Assembly (NCBI RefSeq): GCF_020037125.1
Contig: NZ_JAIQDG010000001.1
Coordinates: 186,001-250,000 of the forward strand
Source of the DNA: Myxococcus sp. RHSTA-1-4
GTDB lineage: Bacteria; Myxococcota; Myxococcia; Myxococcales; Myxococcaceae
Length of the DNA: 64,000 nt
Direction of reading: 5' to 3'
Shown here: piece after piece, positions 39,754 to 48,882 of the stretch
Numbering within the stretch: position 1 is the stretch's first letter
How the letters are laid out: each line of letters opens with the position of its first letter
Notes under the pieces: generated by a model
The model's input: only the letters and a program-made list of their open reading frames with translations
Databases searched by the model: none
Told to the model about the DNA's origin: nothing
Position numbers and translations under genes: made by a program

Positions 39754-40575
39754 ATGAGATTGGCTTTTGTGTTGTCGGCGGCCCTCGCGCTGGCGCCGCC
39801 GGTGGCGCTCGCCCAGCGCGGCGCCAGGAATCCGACGGCCCTCATCCGCGAGGGAGAGCGGCTGTACCAGGCCGGGAAGTACCGCGAGGCGGCGGAGGCG
39901 CTGAAGAAGGCGCAGGAGATGTCGCCCAACCCGAAGCTCATCTACAACATCGCCGTCGCCCTGGAGAACGCGGGCGAGCTGCGCGAGGCCCTCTCCTGGT
40001 ACCAGCAGTACGTCGGCAACACGGAGGGGACGGACGCCACGCTGCTCAAGCGCAGCGCGCGCGGCATCGACCGCATCCAGGTGCTCCTCAAGAAGGAGGA
40101 GCAGCAGCAGGCCGCGGCGGAGGCCGAGCGCCAGAAGCTCCAGGGCGAGGCGGAGGCGGCGCGGCGCAAGGCGGAGGAGGAGCAGCTGGCGGCGCGGCGC
40201 GCCGAGGAGGAGAACCAGCGCCGGCAGCAGGCCGAGTACGCGCGCGCGCTGAAGTCCTACCAGCGCCAGCGCATCGCCGCCTTCGCCGTGGGCGGCGTGG
40301 CGGTGGCCGGCGTGGGCGCGGGCGTGCTCTTCGGGATGCAGGCGCGCGACTCGCGCGAGCAGTTCGACGCCGCCACCCGCGTGGAGGACAAGCAGGCCCG
40401 CGCGGACGACACGAAGAGCAAGGCGCTGCTGGCGGACATCGGCTTCGGCGTGGGCCTGGCCGGGGCGATTACCGCCATCATCCTCTACCCGAAGGAAGGG
40501 CCGCCCGTGGCGGGTGAGGTGCGGGTGACGCTGGCGCCCCGGGGCGCGGGCGCCGGAATGGAGGTCAGCTTCTGA
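39754..40575 (+). CDS. Exported TPR and coiled-coil protein
   Basis: A 273-residue protein with a Sec signal peptide ending near 'VALAQRG', two TPR-like repeats ('GERLYQAGKYREAAEALKKAQ' region and 'LENAGELREALSWYQQYV'), a charged Glu/Arg/Gln coiled coil (about residues 105-165), and two membrane helices ('IAAFAVGGVAVAGVGAGVLFG' and 'IGFGVGLAGAITAIILY'). Its TGA overlaps the ATG of the solute-binding protein by one base, so the pair is cotranslated and likely acts together at the envelope. Confidence 0.75.
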   Translation: MRLAFVLSAALALAPPVALAQRGARNPTALIREGERLYQAGKYREAAEALKKAQEMSPNPKLIYNIAVALENAGELREALSWYQQYVGNTEGTDATLLKRSARGIDRIQVLLKKEEQQQAAAEAERQKLQGEAEAARRKAEEEQLAARRAEEENQRRQQAEYARALKSYQRQRIAAFAVGGVAVAGVGAGVLFGMQARDSREQFDAATRVEDKQARADDTKSKALLADIGFGVGLAGAITAIILYPKEGPPVAGEVRVTLAPRGAGAGMEVSF

Positions 40576-42002
40576 TGCGCGCGCTGGGACTGATGACGTG
40601 TGGCGCCCTGCTGCTGTCGGGCTGCAGCTTCACCACGGCGAGCGGGCTCACCGAGTGCGAGACGAGCGCGGACTGCGCCTCCGCGCAGGTGTGCACCGCC
40701 GGCTTCTGCCTGCCCCAGCCGGAGGGCTGTGGCGACGTGTTCGGCCCCACCTCGGCGGCCAACCCCATTGCCCTGGGCGCGGCGCTGCCGCTGACCACCA
40801 CCGAGGGCCCGGACGAGTCGGAGGCCCAGGCGCTCAACGCCATCAAGCTGGCAATTGAAGAGGTCAACCAGCGCGAGGGCATCAACGGCCGGCCCTTCGT
40901 CCTCTATATCTGCGACACGCGCGCGGACAAGGACCGGGCCCGGGTGCAGGCCGAGTGGCTGGTGAAGGAGAAGGAGGTGCCCGTCGTCTTCACCTCCGGC
41001 AGCGGCCAGACGATTGCCGCCTCCAGCGCCACCATCGCCGCGGGCGCGCTGCTGATGACGCACACCGCGACGAGCGCGGACATCGCCACGCTTCAGGACA
41101 CGCCCCAGGGCGCCACGGCGGGCCTGGTGTGGCGCACCGCGCCCTCGGACACGCTGCAGGGCCGCGTCATCGGCGACCTGCTCCGGGGACGCATCACCGT
41201 GGCGGAGACGACACAGCCCTTCGCCGGCGTGGACCACGTGGCCATCGCCTACGTGGACGACCCGTACGGGCAGGGCCTGTCCGCCGCGGTGGCCCGGCGG
41301 CTGGATACCCAGCAGGTGGACACCGGTAAGTACAACCGCAACGGGGACGTCACCCCGGCGGTGACGCTCATCAGCGGCTCCCCGGCCGACATCACGGTGA
41401 TGGCCGGCTTCTCCGAGGACAACGCGAAGATTGTCAGCCAGCTCGCGGCCCAGGGGCGCACGGGGCTGAAGTGGTTCTTCACGGACGCGAGCAAGGACCG
41501 GGGCTTCTTCACCCTGCTGGGCACCTCCAGGAGCCAGGTGGAGGGCGCCTACGGCACCGCCCCGGCCCAGGCCCGTCCCGGGGACGACGTCTACCGGCAG
41601 TTCGACCTGCGCTTCCGGGCCGCGTACAACAACACCAGCCCGGGCCAGTTCTCCTACACGGCGCACGCCTATGACGCCATGTACCTGGTGGCGCTGGGCA
41701 CCGCCTACGCGGCGGGCGCGGACGCCGCCAGGCCGCAGCCCATCACCGGCGCCCGCATCGCCGAGGGACTGGCGCGCATGACTCCGGCGGCGGGAGTCTC
41801 CGCGCCGGCCTTCGCCCTGGGCTTCGGGGACTTCATCGAGGCGCGCAACGCCATGCGCAACGGGACGGTCATCGACGTGAAGGGCGCCAGCGGCGAGCTG
41901 GACTTCGACGCCACGGGCGAGGCTCCGTCCGAGTACGAGCTGTGGAAGGTGGAGAACGGCGCCTTCAAGACGGTGCAGCTCGTCAACCCGCCGGCGGACT
42001 GA
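40575..42002 (+). CDS. Periplasmic-binding-fold (Leu/Ile/Val-binding-like) lipoprotein
   Basis: A 475-residue lipoprotein with the lipobox LSGC, then a short Cys-rich module ('CETSADCASAQVCTAGFCLP') typical of myxobacterial surface proteins, then a type I periplasmic-binding fold as in branched-chain amino-acid ABC receptors ('INGRPFVLYICDTRADKDRA', 'PVVFTSGSGQTIAASS', 'YDAMYLVALGTAYA'). No permease or ATPase gene is adjacent, so it may be a sensor or scavenging receptor rather than part of a standard importer. The 3' end overlaps the convergent aminotransferase gene by 20 bp. Confidence 0.82.
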   Translation: MRALGLMTCGALLLSGCSFTTASGLTECETSADCASAQVCTAGFCLPQPEGCGDVFGPTSAANPIALGAALPLTTTEGPDESEAQALNAIKLAIEEVNQREGINGRPFVLYICDTRADKDRARVQAEWLVKEKEVPVVFTSGSGQTIAASSATIAAGALLMTHTATSADIATLQDTPQGATAGLVWRTAPSDTLQGRVIGDLLRGRITVAETTQPFAGVDHVAIAYVDDPYGQGLSAAVARRLDTQQVDTGKYNRNGDVTPAVTLISGSPADITVMAGFSEDNAKIVSQLAAQGRTGLKWFFTDASKDRGFFTLLGTSRSQVEGAYGTAPAQARPGDDVYRQFDLRFRAAYNNTSPGQFSYTAHAYDAMYLVALGTAYAAGADAARPQPITGARIAEGLARMTPAAGVSAPAFALGFGDFIEARNAMRNGTVIDVKGASGELDFDATGEAPSEYELWKVENGAFKTVQLVNPPAD

Positions 42003-43173
42003 GCGGGCCCTCCTCCAGCACCCGCGCCAGCACCTCCACGGCGGCGGCGAACACCTCGGGCTCCGGCAGGAGCGACAGCACGAGGAAGGCGCCGCCGCCG
42101 AAGTCGTAGAAGAAGCCCGGCTGCGCCAGCACACCCGCGTCCAGCAGGGCCAGGCACGTGGCCTCCTCGCCGGGCTCCCGTGGAATCCGCAGCACCGCGC
42201 TCCACCCGCCGCGCGCGGGCACCACGTCCCACGTTGCCCCCTCCGGGCGCGCGGCCAGGAGGCGCTGGCGGTTGCCCCTCACGCGCTCCAGCACCGCCGC
42301 CTGGAAGCGGGGCGCGTGGGCCAGCAGCGCCGGCAGGGCGAGTTGCACGGGCGTGCCCACCGGCAGGTACGTGTCCGCCACCCACTCCAGCCGGGCCAGC
42401 GCCTCGTCACGGAGGGAGGCCGGGCCACCCACGTGCGTCCAGGCCAGCTTGAGGCCGGGCAGGCCGGCGACTTTCGACAGGCCGGACAGCGTGAAGGTGA
42501 GCGAGGGCAGCGCGCGCCCGGCCACGGTGGCGACGCGGTCCGGCTCGGCGTCCCAGGCGAAGTCGCTGAACACCTCGTCGGAGATGAGCGCGAGCCCGTG
42601 GCGCGCGCACGCGTCCGCCAGCGCGGCCAGCTCGCCCTCGTGCAGGTACTGGCCGGTGGGGTTGCCGGGGTTGACCACCAGCACCGCGCGGGTGCGGGCG
42701 TCGCGCGCGGCCTCCACCTCGCCCACGTCCAGGCCGAAGCCGTGCGCGAGCGGCAGGCGGTAGGGCCGGGCCTCCACGCCCTCCAGGCGCGCGAGGTGCT
42801 CGAAGAGGGGATAGCCCGGCACGGGGACGAGGACGTTGTCCCCCGGCTCGCACAGCAGCTTGAAGAGCCAGCCGTAGGCCTCGCTGGTGCTGGCCGTCAG
42901 GACCAGGTGCTCGGGGGAGACGGCCGCGCCGCGCCGCGCGTGGTGGGCGGCGAGGGCGTGGCGGGCGGAGGTGAGACCGAGCGGCTCCGGGGCGTAGCCA
43001 CAGGCACCGGGAGGGGCGAGGAGGGCCGCGTCCGGCGCGGGCAACCCCACTCGGGTGGGGTTGGACTCGGTGAGGTCCAGCAGGGGGAGCCCGCGGGCGC
43101 GGTGCCGGGCGAGCGCCTCGGCCAGCGGATTCGGAGTGCGGGGGAAGTCGGTGCGCGCGGAGAAGCCGCTCAC
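41983..43173 (-). CDS. Class I/II PLP-dependent aminotransferase
   Basis: A 396-residue fold-type I enzyme. It has 'NPTRVGLPAPD', 'TASTSEAYGWLFKLLCEPGDNVLVP', 'VVNPGNPTGQYL', 'ISDEVFSDFAW', and the PLP lysine in 'TLSGLSKVAGLPGLKLAW'. The amino-group donor and acceptor are not evident. Its ATG overlaps the TGA of the upstream hypothetical gene (ATGA), so the two are translated together. Confidence 0.88.
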   Translation of the reverse strand: MSGFSARTDFPRTPNPLAEALARHRARGLPLLDLTESNPTRVGLPAPDAALLAPPGACGYAPEPLGLTSARHALAAHHARRGAAVSPEHLVLTASTSEAYGWLFKLLCEPGDNVLVPVPGYPLFEHLARLEGVEARPYRLPLAHGFGLDVGEVEAARDARTRAVLVVNPGNPTGQYLHEGELAALADACARHGLALISDEVFSDFAWDAEPDRVATVAGRALPSLTFTLSGLSKVAGLPGLKLAWTHVGGPASLRDEALARLEWVADTYLPVGTPVQLALPALLAHAPRFQAAVLERVRGNRQRLLAARPEGATWDVVPARGGWSAVLRIPREPGEEATCLALLDAGVLAQPGFFYDFGGGAFLVLSLLPEPEVFAAAVEVLARVLEEGPLSPPAG

Positions 43174-43448
43174 AGGCCCGTCTGCAACATGGCGCTGGCC
43201 ACGCGGCGGATGAGCTCCCGGCGCAGCTCCTTGCGGCAGTGCTCGATGGCCTTCTCGTGCGGCCGGGGCAGCTCCGGGTTCCGGGCGCGCAGGGCGGTCC
43301 GGAGGACCAGCTCGACCTTGGAGGGCTCGATGTGGAAGAGCCGGGGACCTTCCTTCTGCAGGAAGTAGGAGAGTCCCCTCTGGTCGAGGAGCTTGTTGAA
43401 GAAGCGTCGGACGTCCGCGTGGAACGTGAGGTCGATGATGTCCGCCAT
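43170..43448 (-). CDS. Small conserved-looking hypothetical protein
   Basis: A 92-residue soluble, charged alpha-helical protein beginning MADIIDLTFHADVRRFFNKLL. The start at 43448 is preferred over upstream in-frame ATGs (43487, 43529) because a terminator hairpin with a six-T run lies at 43470-43497 and would fall inside the longer versions. It is coupled to the aminotransferase by an ATGA overlap. No family is recognised. Confidence 0.6.
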   Translation of the reverse strand: MADIIDLTFHADVRRFFNKLLDQRGLSYFLQKEGPRLFHIEPSKVELVLRTALRARNPELPRPHEKAIEHCRKELRRELIRRVASAMLQTGL

Positions 43449-43469
43449 TCGAAAGGCGTTCTCGCGCGG

Positions 43470-43497
43470 AAAAAACGGCCCGTCCATTTCACGGCCG
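43470..43497 (-). terminator. Rho-independent terminator downstream of the biotin operon
   Basis: On the minus strand CGGCC and GGCCG pair across a 12-nt loop and are followed directly by six T residues (43475-43470). It lies between bioD and the downstream hypothetical gene. The five-pair stem is short but fully GC. Confidence 0.6.
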
Positions 43498-43552
43498 AGT
43501 GACACGAAAACTTGCGCGGCCTGTAGCACCGCCGCGGCGGCGGAAACGCGCC

Positions 43553-43576
43553 GGAGGCCGATTTTCCGGCCTCCGC
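43553..43576 (-). terminator. Perfect 9-bp hairpin just after bioD
   Basis: CGGAGGCCG and CGGCCTCCG pair perfectly around a 6-nt loop, starting 4 bp after the bioD stop codon. No long T run follows directly, so it may protect the 3' end or pause polymerase before the terminator at 43470-43497. Confidence 0.55.
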
Positions 43577-43580
43577 GCGC

Positions 43581-44258
43581 TCACGGCAGCAGCGGCTTCA
43601 GGGCCCGGCGGAAGGCGGCGCGGCGGCGCCGCGCATCAGGGATGTACGGCACCGGGCCGAGCACCGGCACGCGGTGGCGCTCCTCCAGGAGCTGGCGGTT
43701 GTCGGCCTCGGAAGAATCCTTGCCAGCAGTGCCGCGGGACAGCAGCACGGCACGCACGGGGATGCGGCGCGAGGCGAGCGCCTCGAGCGACAGGGCGGTG
43801 TGGTTGAGGGTGCCGAGGCCCGAGCGAGCCACCAGCAGCACCGGCAAGCGCAGGGCGGCGACGAGGTCGATGACGTCGTGCCACGAGTCCAGGGGCACGA
43901 AGAGGCCGCCCGCGCCCTCCACCACCACGGGCCCGTGGCGCAGCTTCTCCCAGGCGGCCAGGGTGACGTCCCAGTCCGGCTCCCGGCCCAGGCGGCGCGC
44001 GGCCACGCCCGGGGCCAGGGGCGCCTTGAAGCGGTGGGGACAGAGGGCGTCCACGGGCAGCGTGCTGCCCGCCGCCTCGCGCATCGCCAGCGTGTCCGCC
44101 GGGGCGCTCAGGAAGGCGCAACCGCTCTCGTAGGGCTTGAAGCCCTGGGGCTTCAGCCCCGCGTCCGCCAGCAGCGACAGCAGCGCGCTGGAGGCCTCCG
44201 TCTTCCCCACCCCGGTGTCCGTACCGGTGACGAAAATCTGGAACGGCCTGCTAGCCAT
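43581..44258 (-). CDS. bioD: Dethiobiotin synthase
   Basis: A 225-residue ATP-dependent enzyme that closes the ureido ring of dethiobiotin from 7,8-diaminopelargonate and CO2. It has the P-loop '[18 protein letters not shown]' (residues about 10-27), 'KPYESGC' and '[13 protein letters not shown]'. It overlaps the end of bioF by 8 bp and is the last gene of the bioB-bioF-bioD operon. Confidence 0.95.
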   Translation of the reverse strand: MASRPFQIFVTGTDTGVGKTEASSALLSLLADAGLKPQGFKPYESGCAFLSAPADTLAMREAAGSTLPVDALCPHRFKAPLAPGVAARRLGREPDWDVTLAAWEKLRHGPVVVEGAGGLFVPLDSWHDVIDLVAALRLPVLLVARSGLGTLNHTALSLEALASRRIPVRAVLLSRGTAGKDSSEADNRQLLEERHRVPVLGPVPYIPDARRRRAAFRRALKPLLP

Positions 44259-45402
44259 GATGGACTCCGGCCCGGCGAAGCGCGTCCAGCGCCAGGTCCA
44301 CGTGGCCCACGGTGTGGGCGGCGGAGAGGCAGAAGCGCAGGCGGCTGGTGCCCTCGGGCACGGTGGGCGGGCGGATGGCCTTCACCAGCACGCCCGCCTC
44401 GCGCAGGCGCCGCGCGGCATCCAGGGCCCGCTCGGGCTCGCCGAGGATGATGGGGAAGATTGCGCCGCGGGCCTCCACGCGCAGGCCGGCGGCGAAGCGG
44501 CGGATGTTGCGCCACAGCCGCTCGCGCAACTCCGGGTCGCCCTCCACGCGGTCCACGGCGGCCTCGGCGGCGGCGCACAGCGCGGCGGGCAGCGCGGTGG
44601 AGAAGACGAAGGGCCGCGCGCGCGACACCAGCAGGTCCGCCACCCCGCGCGAGGTGGCCACGTACGCGCCCATGCCCCCCAGCGCCTTGCTCAGCGTGCC
44701 CATGCGCAGGTCCACCCGGCCCTCCAGGCCCAGCTCCTCGCACAGGCCCGCGCCGCGGGCGCCCAGCACGCCGGTGGCGTGGGCCTCGTCCACCATCAGC
44801 GCGGCGCCGTGCGCCTCGCAGGCCTCCACGATTTCGCGCAGCGGGGCCACGTCCCCATCCATGGAGAAGACGGTGTCCGTCACCACCAGCTTGCGCCGCG
44901 CGGGCGTGTCCGCCAGGGCGCGCGAAAGCGCCTCCACGTCCGCGTGCGGGTAGACGACGACGCGGGCGCGGGACAGGCGGCAGCCGTCCACGAGGGAGGC
45001 ATGGTTGAGGGCGTCGGAGAAGACGGCGTCCCCGGGCCCCACCAGCGCGGGGAGGATGCCGGTGTTGGCGGCATAGCCGCTGTTGAAGAGGAGGACGGCC
45101 TCGGCGCGCTCGAAGGCGGCCAGCCGCGCCTCCAGCCGGTGGTGCGCGGTGGTGTCGCCCACCACGAGCCGGCTGGCGCCGGTGCCCATGCCGTACCGCT
45201 CCAGCGCGGCGGCGGCGGCCGCGCGCACCGACGGCGACGCGGCCAGCCCCAGGTAGTCGTTGGAGGCGAAGTTGACGAGCGTCTCCCCGCCCACCTGGAC
45301 CACCGGCCCCTGGGGCGAGTCGAGCGGCTCCAGGTACCGCCGCAGGCCGCGCGTGGAGAGGGCGTCCAGGTCCTCCCGCGCCCAGGCCGAGACAACACTC
45401 AC
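44251..45402 (-). CDS. bioF: 8-amino-7-oxononanoate synthase
   Basis: A 383-residue PLP enzyme joining pimeloyl thioester and alanine in biotin synthesis. It has '[20 protein letters not shown]', '[14 protein letters not shown]', '[16 protein letters not shown]', and the PLP lysine in '[15 protein letters not shown]'. The start is a GTG at 45400-45402, set by an AGGAGGGG ribosome-binding site inside the 3' end of bioB. Only 2 bp separate the bioB stop from this GTG. Confidence 0.95.
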   Translation of the reverse strand: MSVVSAWAREDLDALSTRGLRRYLEPLDSPQGPVVQVGGETLVNFASNDYLGLAASPSVRAAAAAALERYGMGTGASRLVVGDTTAHHRLEARLAAFERAEAVLLFNSGYAANTGILPALVGPGDAVFSDALNHASLVDGCRLSRARVVVYPHADVEALSRALADTPARRKLVVTDTVFSMDGDVAPLREIVEACEAHGAALMVDEAHATGVLGARGAGLCEELGLEGRVDLRMGTLSKALGGMGAYVATSRGVADLLVSRARPFVFSTALPAALCAAAEAAVDRVEGDPELRERLWRNIRRFAAGLRVEARGAIFPIILGEPERALDAARRLREAGVLVKAIRPPTVPEGTSRLRFCLSAAHTVGHVDLALDALRRAGVHHG

Positions 45403-45404
45403 GT

Positions 45405-46439
45405 CTACCCCTCCTGCCGGGGCTCCAGCGGGCGGATGCCGGCCTTCTCCAGCAAAGCCATGTCCTGGCCGTACTCGGGGTTGCCGGTGGTGAGCAGCTT
45501 CTCGCCGAAGAAGAGCGAGTTGGCGCCCGCCATCATGCACAGCAACTGCGCCTCCTCGCTCATCTGCTGACGGCCCGCGGACAGGCGCACCATGGCCTGG
45601 GGCATGAGGATGCGGGCGGTGGCGATGGTACGCACCATGTCCACCGTCTCCACGCGCTGCTGCCCGGCCAGCGGGGTGCCCTCGACGGGGACGAGCGCGT
45701 TGATGGGCACCGACTCCGGGTGGTGCTCCTGGTTGGCCAGGGTGCGCAGGAGGTTGCAGCGGTCGTCCACGGACTCGCCCATGCCGATGATGCCGCCGCA
45801 GCACACGGAGATGCCGGCGTCACGCACCCGGTCCAGCGTCCGCAGCCGGTCGTCATAGGTGCGGGTGGAGATGATGTCGCCGTAGTGCTCGGGCGAGGTG
45901 TCCAGGTTGTGGTTGTACGCGGACAGGCCCGCCTCCTTGAGGCGCCTGGCCTGGCTGTCGGTGAGCATGCCCAGCGTGGCGCACGCCTCCATGCCCAGCG
46001 CGCGCACGCCGCGCACCATCTCCAGCACGCTGTCGAACTGCGGGCCGTCCTTCACCTCGCGCCACGCGGCGCCCATGCAGAAGCGCGTGGCCCCGGCGGA
46101 GCGGGCCTTCGCCGCGGCCTCCAGCACCTCCGGCACGGCCATCAGCTTCTCCGCCTTCACGCCCGTCTTGTAGCGGGCCGCCTGCGGGCAGTACGCGCAG
46201 TCCTCGGAGCAGCCGCCCGTCTTGATGGACAGCAGCGAGCACAGCTGCACCTTGTTGTCCTGGAACACGGCCCGGTGCACCGTCTGCGCCCGGTGGACCA
46301 GGTCCAGCAGGGGCATGGCGTAGATGGCGCGCACCTCGGCGAGCGACCAGTCATGGCGCACCTCGACGCCCGGAGGCGGCGGCACGGCCGTGTGGGTGTG
46401 GGCGTGGAAGGCCTCGCTGGAGGCGGAGGTGTCGGACAT
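45405..46439 (-). CDS. bioB: Biotin synthase
   Basis: A 344-residue radical-SAM enzyme that inserts sulfur into dethiobiotin. The SAM cluster motif C-x3-C-x2-C lies at Cys77, Cys81 and Cys84 in '[13 protein letters not shown]', and '[12 protein letters not shown]', '[11 protein letters not shown]' and 'RLSAGRQQM' are present. A GAGGAG ribosome-binding site precedes the ATG. It is the first gene of the biotin operon. bioA, bioC and bioH are not in the window, and no BirA-type operator palindrome was seen upstream. Confidence 0.96.
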   Translation of the reverse strand: MSDTSASSEAFHAHTHTAVPPPPGVEVRHDWSLAEVRAIYAMPLLDLVHRAQTVHRAVFQDNKVQLCSLLSIKTGGCSEDCAYCPQAARYKTGVKAEKLMAVPEVLEAAAKARSAGATRFCMGAAWREVKDGPQFDSVLEMVRGVRALGMEACATLGMLTDSQARRLKEAGLSAYNHNLDTSPEHYGDIISTRTYDDRLRTLDRVRDAGISVCCGGIIGMGESVDDRCNLLRTLANQEHHPESVPINALVPVEGTPLAGQQRVETVDMVRTIATARILMPQAMVRLSAGRQQMSEEAQLLCMMAGANSLFFGEKLLTTGNPEYGQDMALLEKAGIRPLEPRQEG

Positions 46440-46555
46440 GGGCTCCTCGGCAGGCGTGAGGAGCGCGAAGGTGTCCGGGCGGCGGGGACTTGTCAACGCT
46501 GGTGAGCAACGAGGTTGACGACTTTCGGCCCCGCCCCATTCGAAAGAGGCTGCCG

Positions 46556-46827
46556 CTAGACGTGGACGCGGCGCCTGCGGCCGGCCATGCCCACCAGGAA
46601 CAGCACCAGCATGGCGCCCAGGACGGAGAACAGCAGCCCGGACGGGTGCCGGTCGAAGATGCGGCCGTCACAGCGGAACAGGGAACCGATGAAACCGCCC
46701 ACGAAGGAGCCGGCGACGCCCAGCAGCGCGGTGGCGATGAGCCCCATGGACACTGGTTGCCCGGCATCAGCGCGCGGGCGATGAGGCCCGCCAGCAGGCC
46801 GATGACCAGGAAAGCGATGATCCCCAT
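46556..46827 (-). pseudogene. GlsB/YeaQ/YmgE-family membrane protein gene with a 2-nt frameshift
   Basis: A strong AGGGAGG ribosome-binding site precedes the ATG at 46827. The first 24 codons read 'GIIAFLVIGLLAGLIARALM' then PGNQ. The family normally continues with 'SMGLIATALLG', but here that part lies two bases out of frame: 'SMGLIATALLGVAGSFVGGF' through a third helix to a TAG at 46556. Plus-strand GGACACTGG around 46748-46756 has one AC too many. The 272-nt span is not divisible by three. The encoded protein would be a small three-helix general-stress membrane protein. It is either a real slippage mutation or a sequencing error. Confidence 0.75.
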
Positions 46828-47256
46828 GGCAACCTCCCTTGCTCGAGGGGCGCCGCGGGGTGCGACGCCCGGTTGGAAGCAAGGTGGTCCGTCCCTCCCG
46901 GCCGTACAACTTGACACGCGGGGGTTGACACCGTGCCTGCCTGCTCTCTGCCCGGGCCTGACAAACCGCGCTCTGCGCCCTCAGTTCGGAACTCGCAGTT
47001 CTCGAACGCGCTCAAGCCCGAAATTCGGCACCACAGCATCGTGCAACACCGGCCGTCGCACATTCGACGTCGGGGTAGTCTGTAGGGCGAGCCCGCGCAC
47101 CTGATTGATAACTTGCAGTTTCATAATGAAGTGGATTGGCGCGACGGGCAAGGAGGATTACAAGTCGCGCGCCCGTTCTTACGCGCCCCATCGACTACGG
47201 GTCCTGGCCGCCCCACTCGACGATGCGCCGGCCACCCCTGCTAGCCTGAGTCCACT
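46828..47256 (+). ncRNA. Gene-free leader of the deaminase island, with three inverted repeats (possible regulatory RNA)
   Basis: No convincing ORF lies in these 429 bp. Three short inverted repeats occur within 85 bp: TTCGGAACT/AGTTCTCGAA (46985-47006, one bulge), CCGAA/TTCGG (47018-47028) and CGTCG/CGACG (47054-47069). Related AvcD deaminases are preceded by a small inhibitory RNA (AvcI). This leader is in the right place for one, but no match to a known AvcI was or could be made. An AT-rich patch near 47105-47130 may hold a promoter. Confidence 0.25.
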
Positions 47257-48882
47257 ATGTCCGCAGCAGAGGCCATCCGTACACTCCCACTCGGTTCCCG
47301 AACAGGAACTGGTACCGGGTCGCGGGAAATCCTGAAAGAGCACACCGCCAACGAACTGGTGTTCGCCGTCGTTGGCCATGCTGGCTCTGGCACCACGTTC
47401 ATCGCGAGCACCCTTGCGAGGCTGCTTGCCAGTCCCCAAGGTGGTTCCTACGAGGTCGAACTCCTGAAGGGGCGCGAGGTCATCGTGGACTGGGCGCTTG
47501 AGCGCGGGCGACTAGCAGAGCCACCACGACGAGGTGACCTCACGCACACTATCGAGTTACAGAACTTGGGCGATGAACTGCGGAGCACTGACGCAACAGC
47601 GGTCGCCCGCCGCATGGCAGTTCTCATCCGAAAGACCCGAGCCAAGATGCAGGGCAAAAAGCCAAGCCCTGAACCGGTCCTGCCAGATGGTAAACCCAGG
47701 GCCTACATCATTGACGCCCTTCGGCATCCAGCGGAGGCATATCTCCTTCGAAGCCTCTACCGTAATGCCTTTTCGCTAGTTGGCGTCGTGTGCCAAGAGG
47801 AGATCCGCCGTAAGCGACTCCAGCAGAAGTACCCTGATGCAGGCGCCAACTCCATTGCCAAGTTCATGGAGCGCGACGCCAAGGACTCCGAGAAAAAGCA
47901 CGGCCAGCGAGTCGTAGACACCTTTCACCTTGCGGACTTCTTTCTTGATAACAGCGAAGATCGCCAGGTGGAGGATGGCGGCCAGAAAAAAGAGAATCCG
48001 CACTGGAAAGTAGATGAACACCTCCTGCGATTGGTCCGAATCGTCAAGCCCAAGCAAGATACTATCGAGCGGCCTACTGCAAGCGAAACGGCGATGCACG
48101 TCGCCTATGGGGCACAAATGCGTAGTGCGTGCCTATCTCGTCAGGTTGGAGCAGCCCTCGTCGATCCTTCTGGGAACGTAGCAGCGACTGGAACCAACGA
48201 AGTACCCAAAGCTGGCGGTGGAGTCTACGGACAAGGCGCTGACAGCATCGCGTCGCCCACTGAGCACCGCTGTGCGTTTCGTCCAGATAAGTACTGCAGC
48301 AACAATCTTGAGCAGGACGAGATTGCCGAAGAGGTCCTCAATACAGTTCATGATATCAAACCGTTGAGTTCGGAAGAGCGCAAACAACTCAAAAGCATGC
48401 TGCGCAAAAACTCTCGCATCGGAGGCCTCCTCGAATTTAGCCGTGCCGTGCATGCCGAAATGGATGCACTACTAGGCGCAGCGCGCATGGGAGTATCCCC
48501 CAAAGGATGCCGCCTGTTCGTGACGACATTCCCATGCCACTACTGTGCGCGTCATTTGGTCGAAGCAGGCGTAGATGAAGTTCAGTACATTGAGCCCTAC
48601 CCCAAGAGTCGTGCTTTGAAGCTCCACGGAGATTCTATCACAGAGCAAGCTCGGGATTGGAGGCCACCAAGCCAAGGTGGCACCAAGGTACTGTTCCGGC
48701 CGTTCACAGGAGTAGCGCCCAGGCTCTACTGGCGTGCATTCCTCAAGGATCGCGAACTCAAATCAAGCGACGGACGCATGCAGATTGGCGAGCCTGAGTG
48801 GGGTACAGCTTGGGACATTAGCAAGCTGAGCTACGCGGACTTGGAAACAAAGCTCATGGAGACGGAGTCCTCGTATGGCTAG
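47257..48882 (+). CDS. AvcD-like anti-phage deoxycytidine-nucleotide deaminase
   Basis: A 541-residue two-domain protein. The N-terminal half is a P-loop NTPase-like domain with 'VVGHAGSGTT' (residues 38-47), which lacks the usual Walker Lys, and 'YIIDALRHPAEAYLLRSLY'. The C-terminal part, from about residue 276, is a zinc dCMP/dCTP deaminase with catalytic HAE (His399, Glu401) and PCHYC (Cys427, Cys430). Architecture and length match AvcD and the defensive dCTP deaminases, which drain dCTP during phage infection. Codons end far more often in A or T than in the flanking genes, a sign of horizontal transfer. It overlaps the next gene by 8 bp. Confidence 0.85.
   Translation: MSAAEAIRTLPLGSRTGTGTGSREILKEHTANELVFAVVGHAGSGTTFIASTLARLLASPQGGSYEVELLKGREVIVDWALERGRLAEPPRRGDLTHTIELQNLGDELRSTDATAVARRMAVLIRKTRAKMQGKKPSPEPVLPDGKPRAYIIDALRHPAEAYLLRSLYRNAFSLVGVVCQEEIRRKRLQQKYPDAGANSIAKFMERDAKDSEKKHGQRVVDTFHLADFFLDNSEDRQVEDGGQKKENPHWKVDEHLLRLVRIVKPKQDTIERPTASETAMHVAYGAQMRSACLSRQVGAALVDPSGNVAATGTNEVPKAGGGVYGQGADSIASPTEHRCAFRPDKYCSNNLEQDEIAEEVLNTVHDIKPLSSEERKQLKSMLRKNSRIGGLLEFSRAVHAEMDALLGAARMGVSPKGCRLFVTTFPCHYCARHLVEAGVDEVQYIEPYPKSRALKLHGDSITEQARDWRPPSQGGTKVLFRPFTGVAPRLYWRAFLKDRELKSSDGRMQIGEPEWGTAWDISKLSYADLETKLMETESSYG

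Noticed and set aside
47105-47335. A 76-codon ORF overlapping the start of the deaminase gene
   Set aside because: Overlaps the deaminase start in another frame and shows no family features; no good ribosome-binding site.
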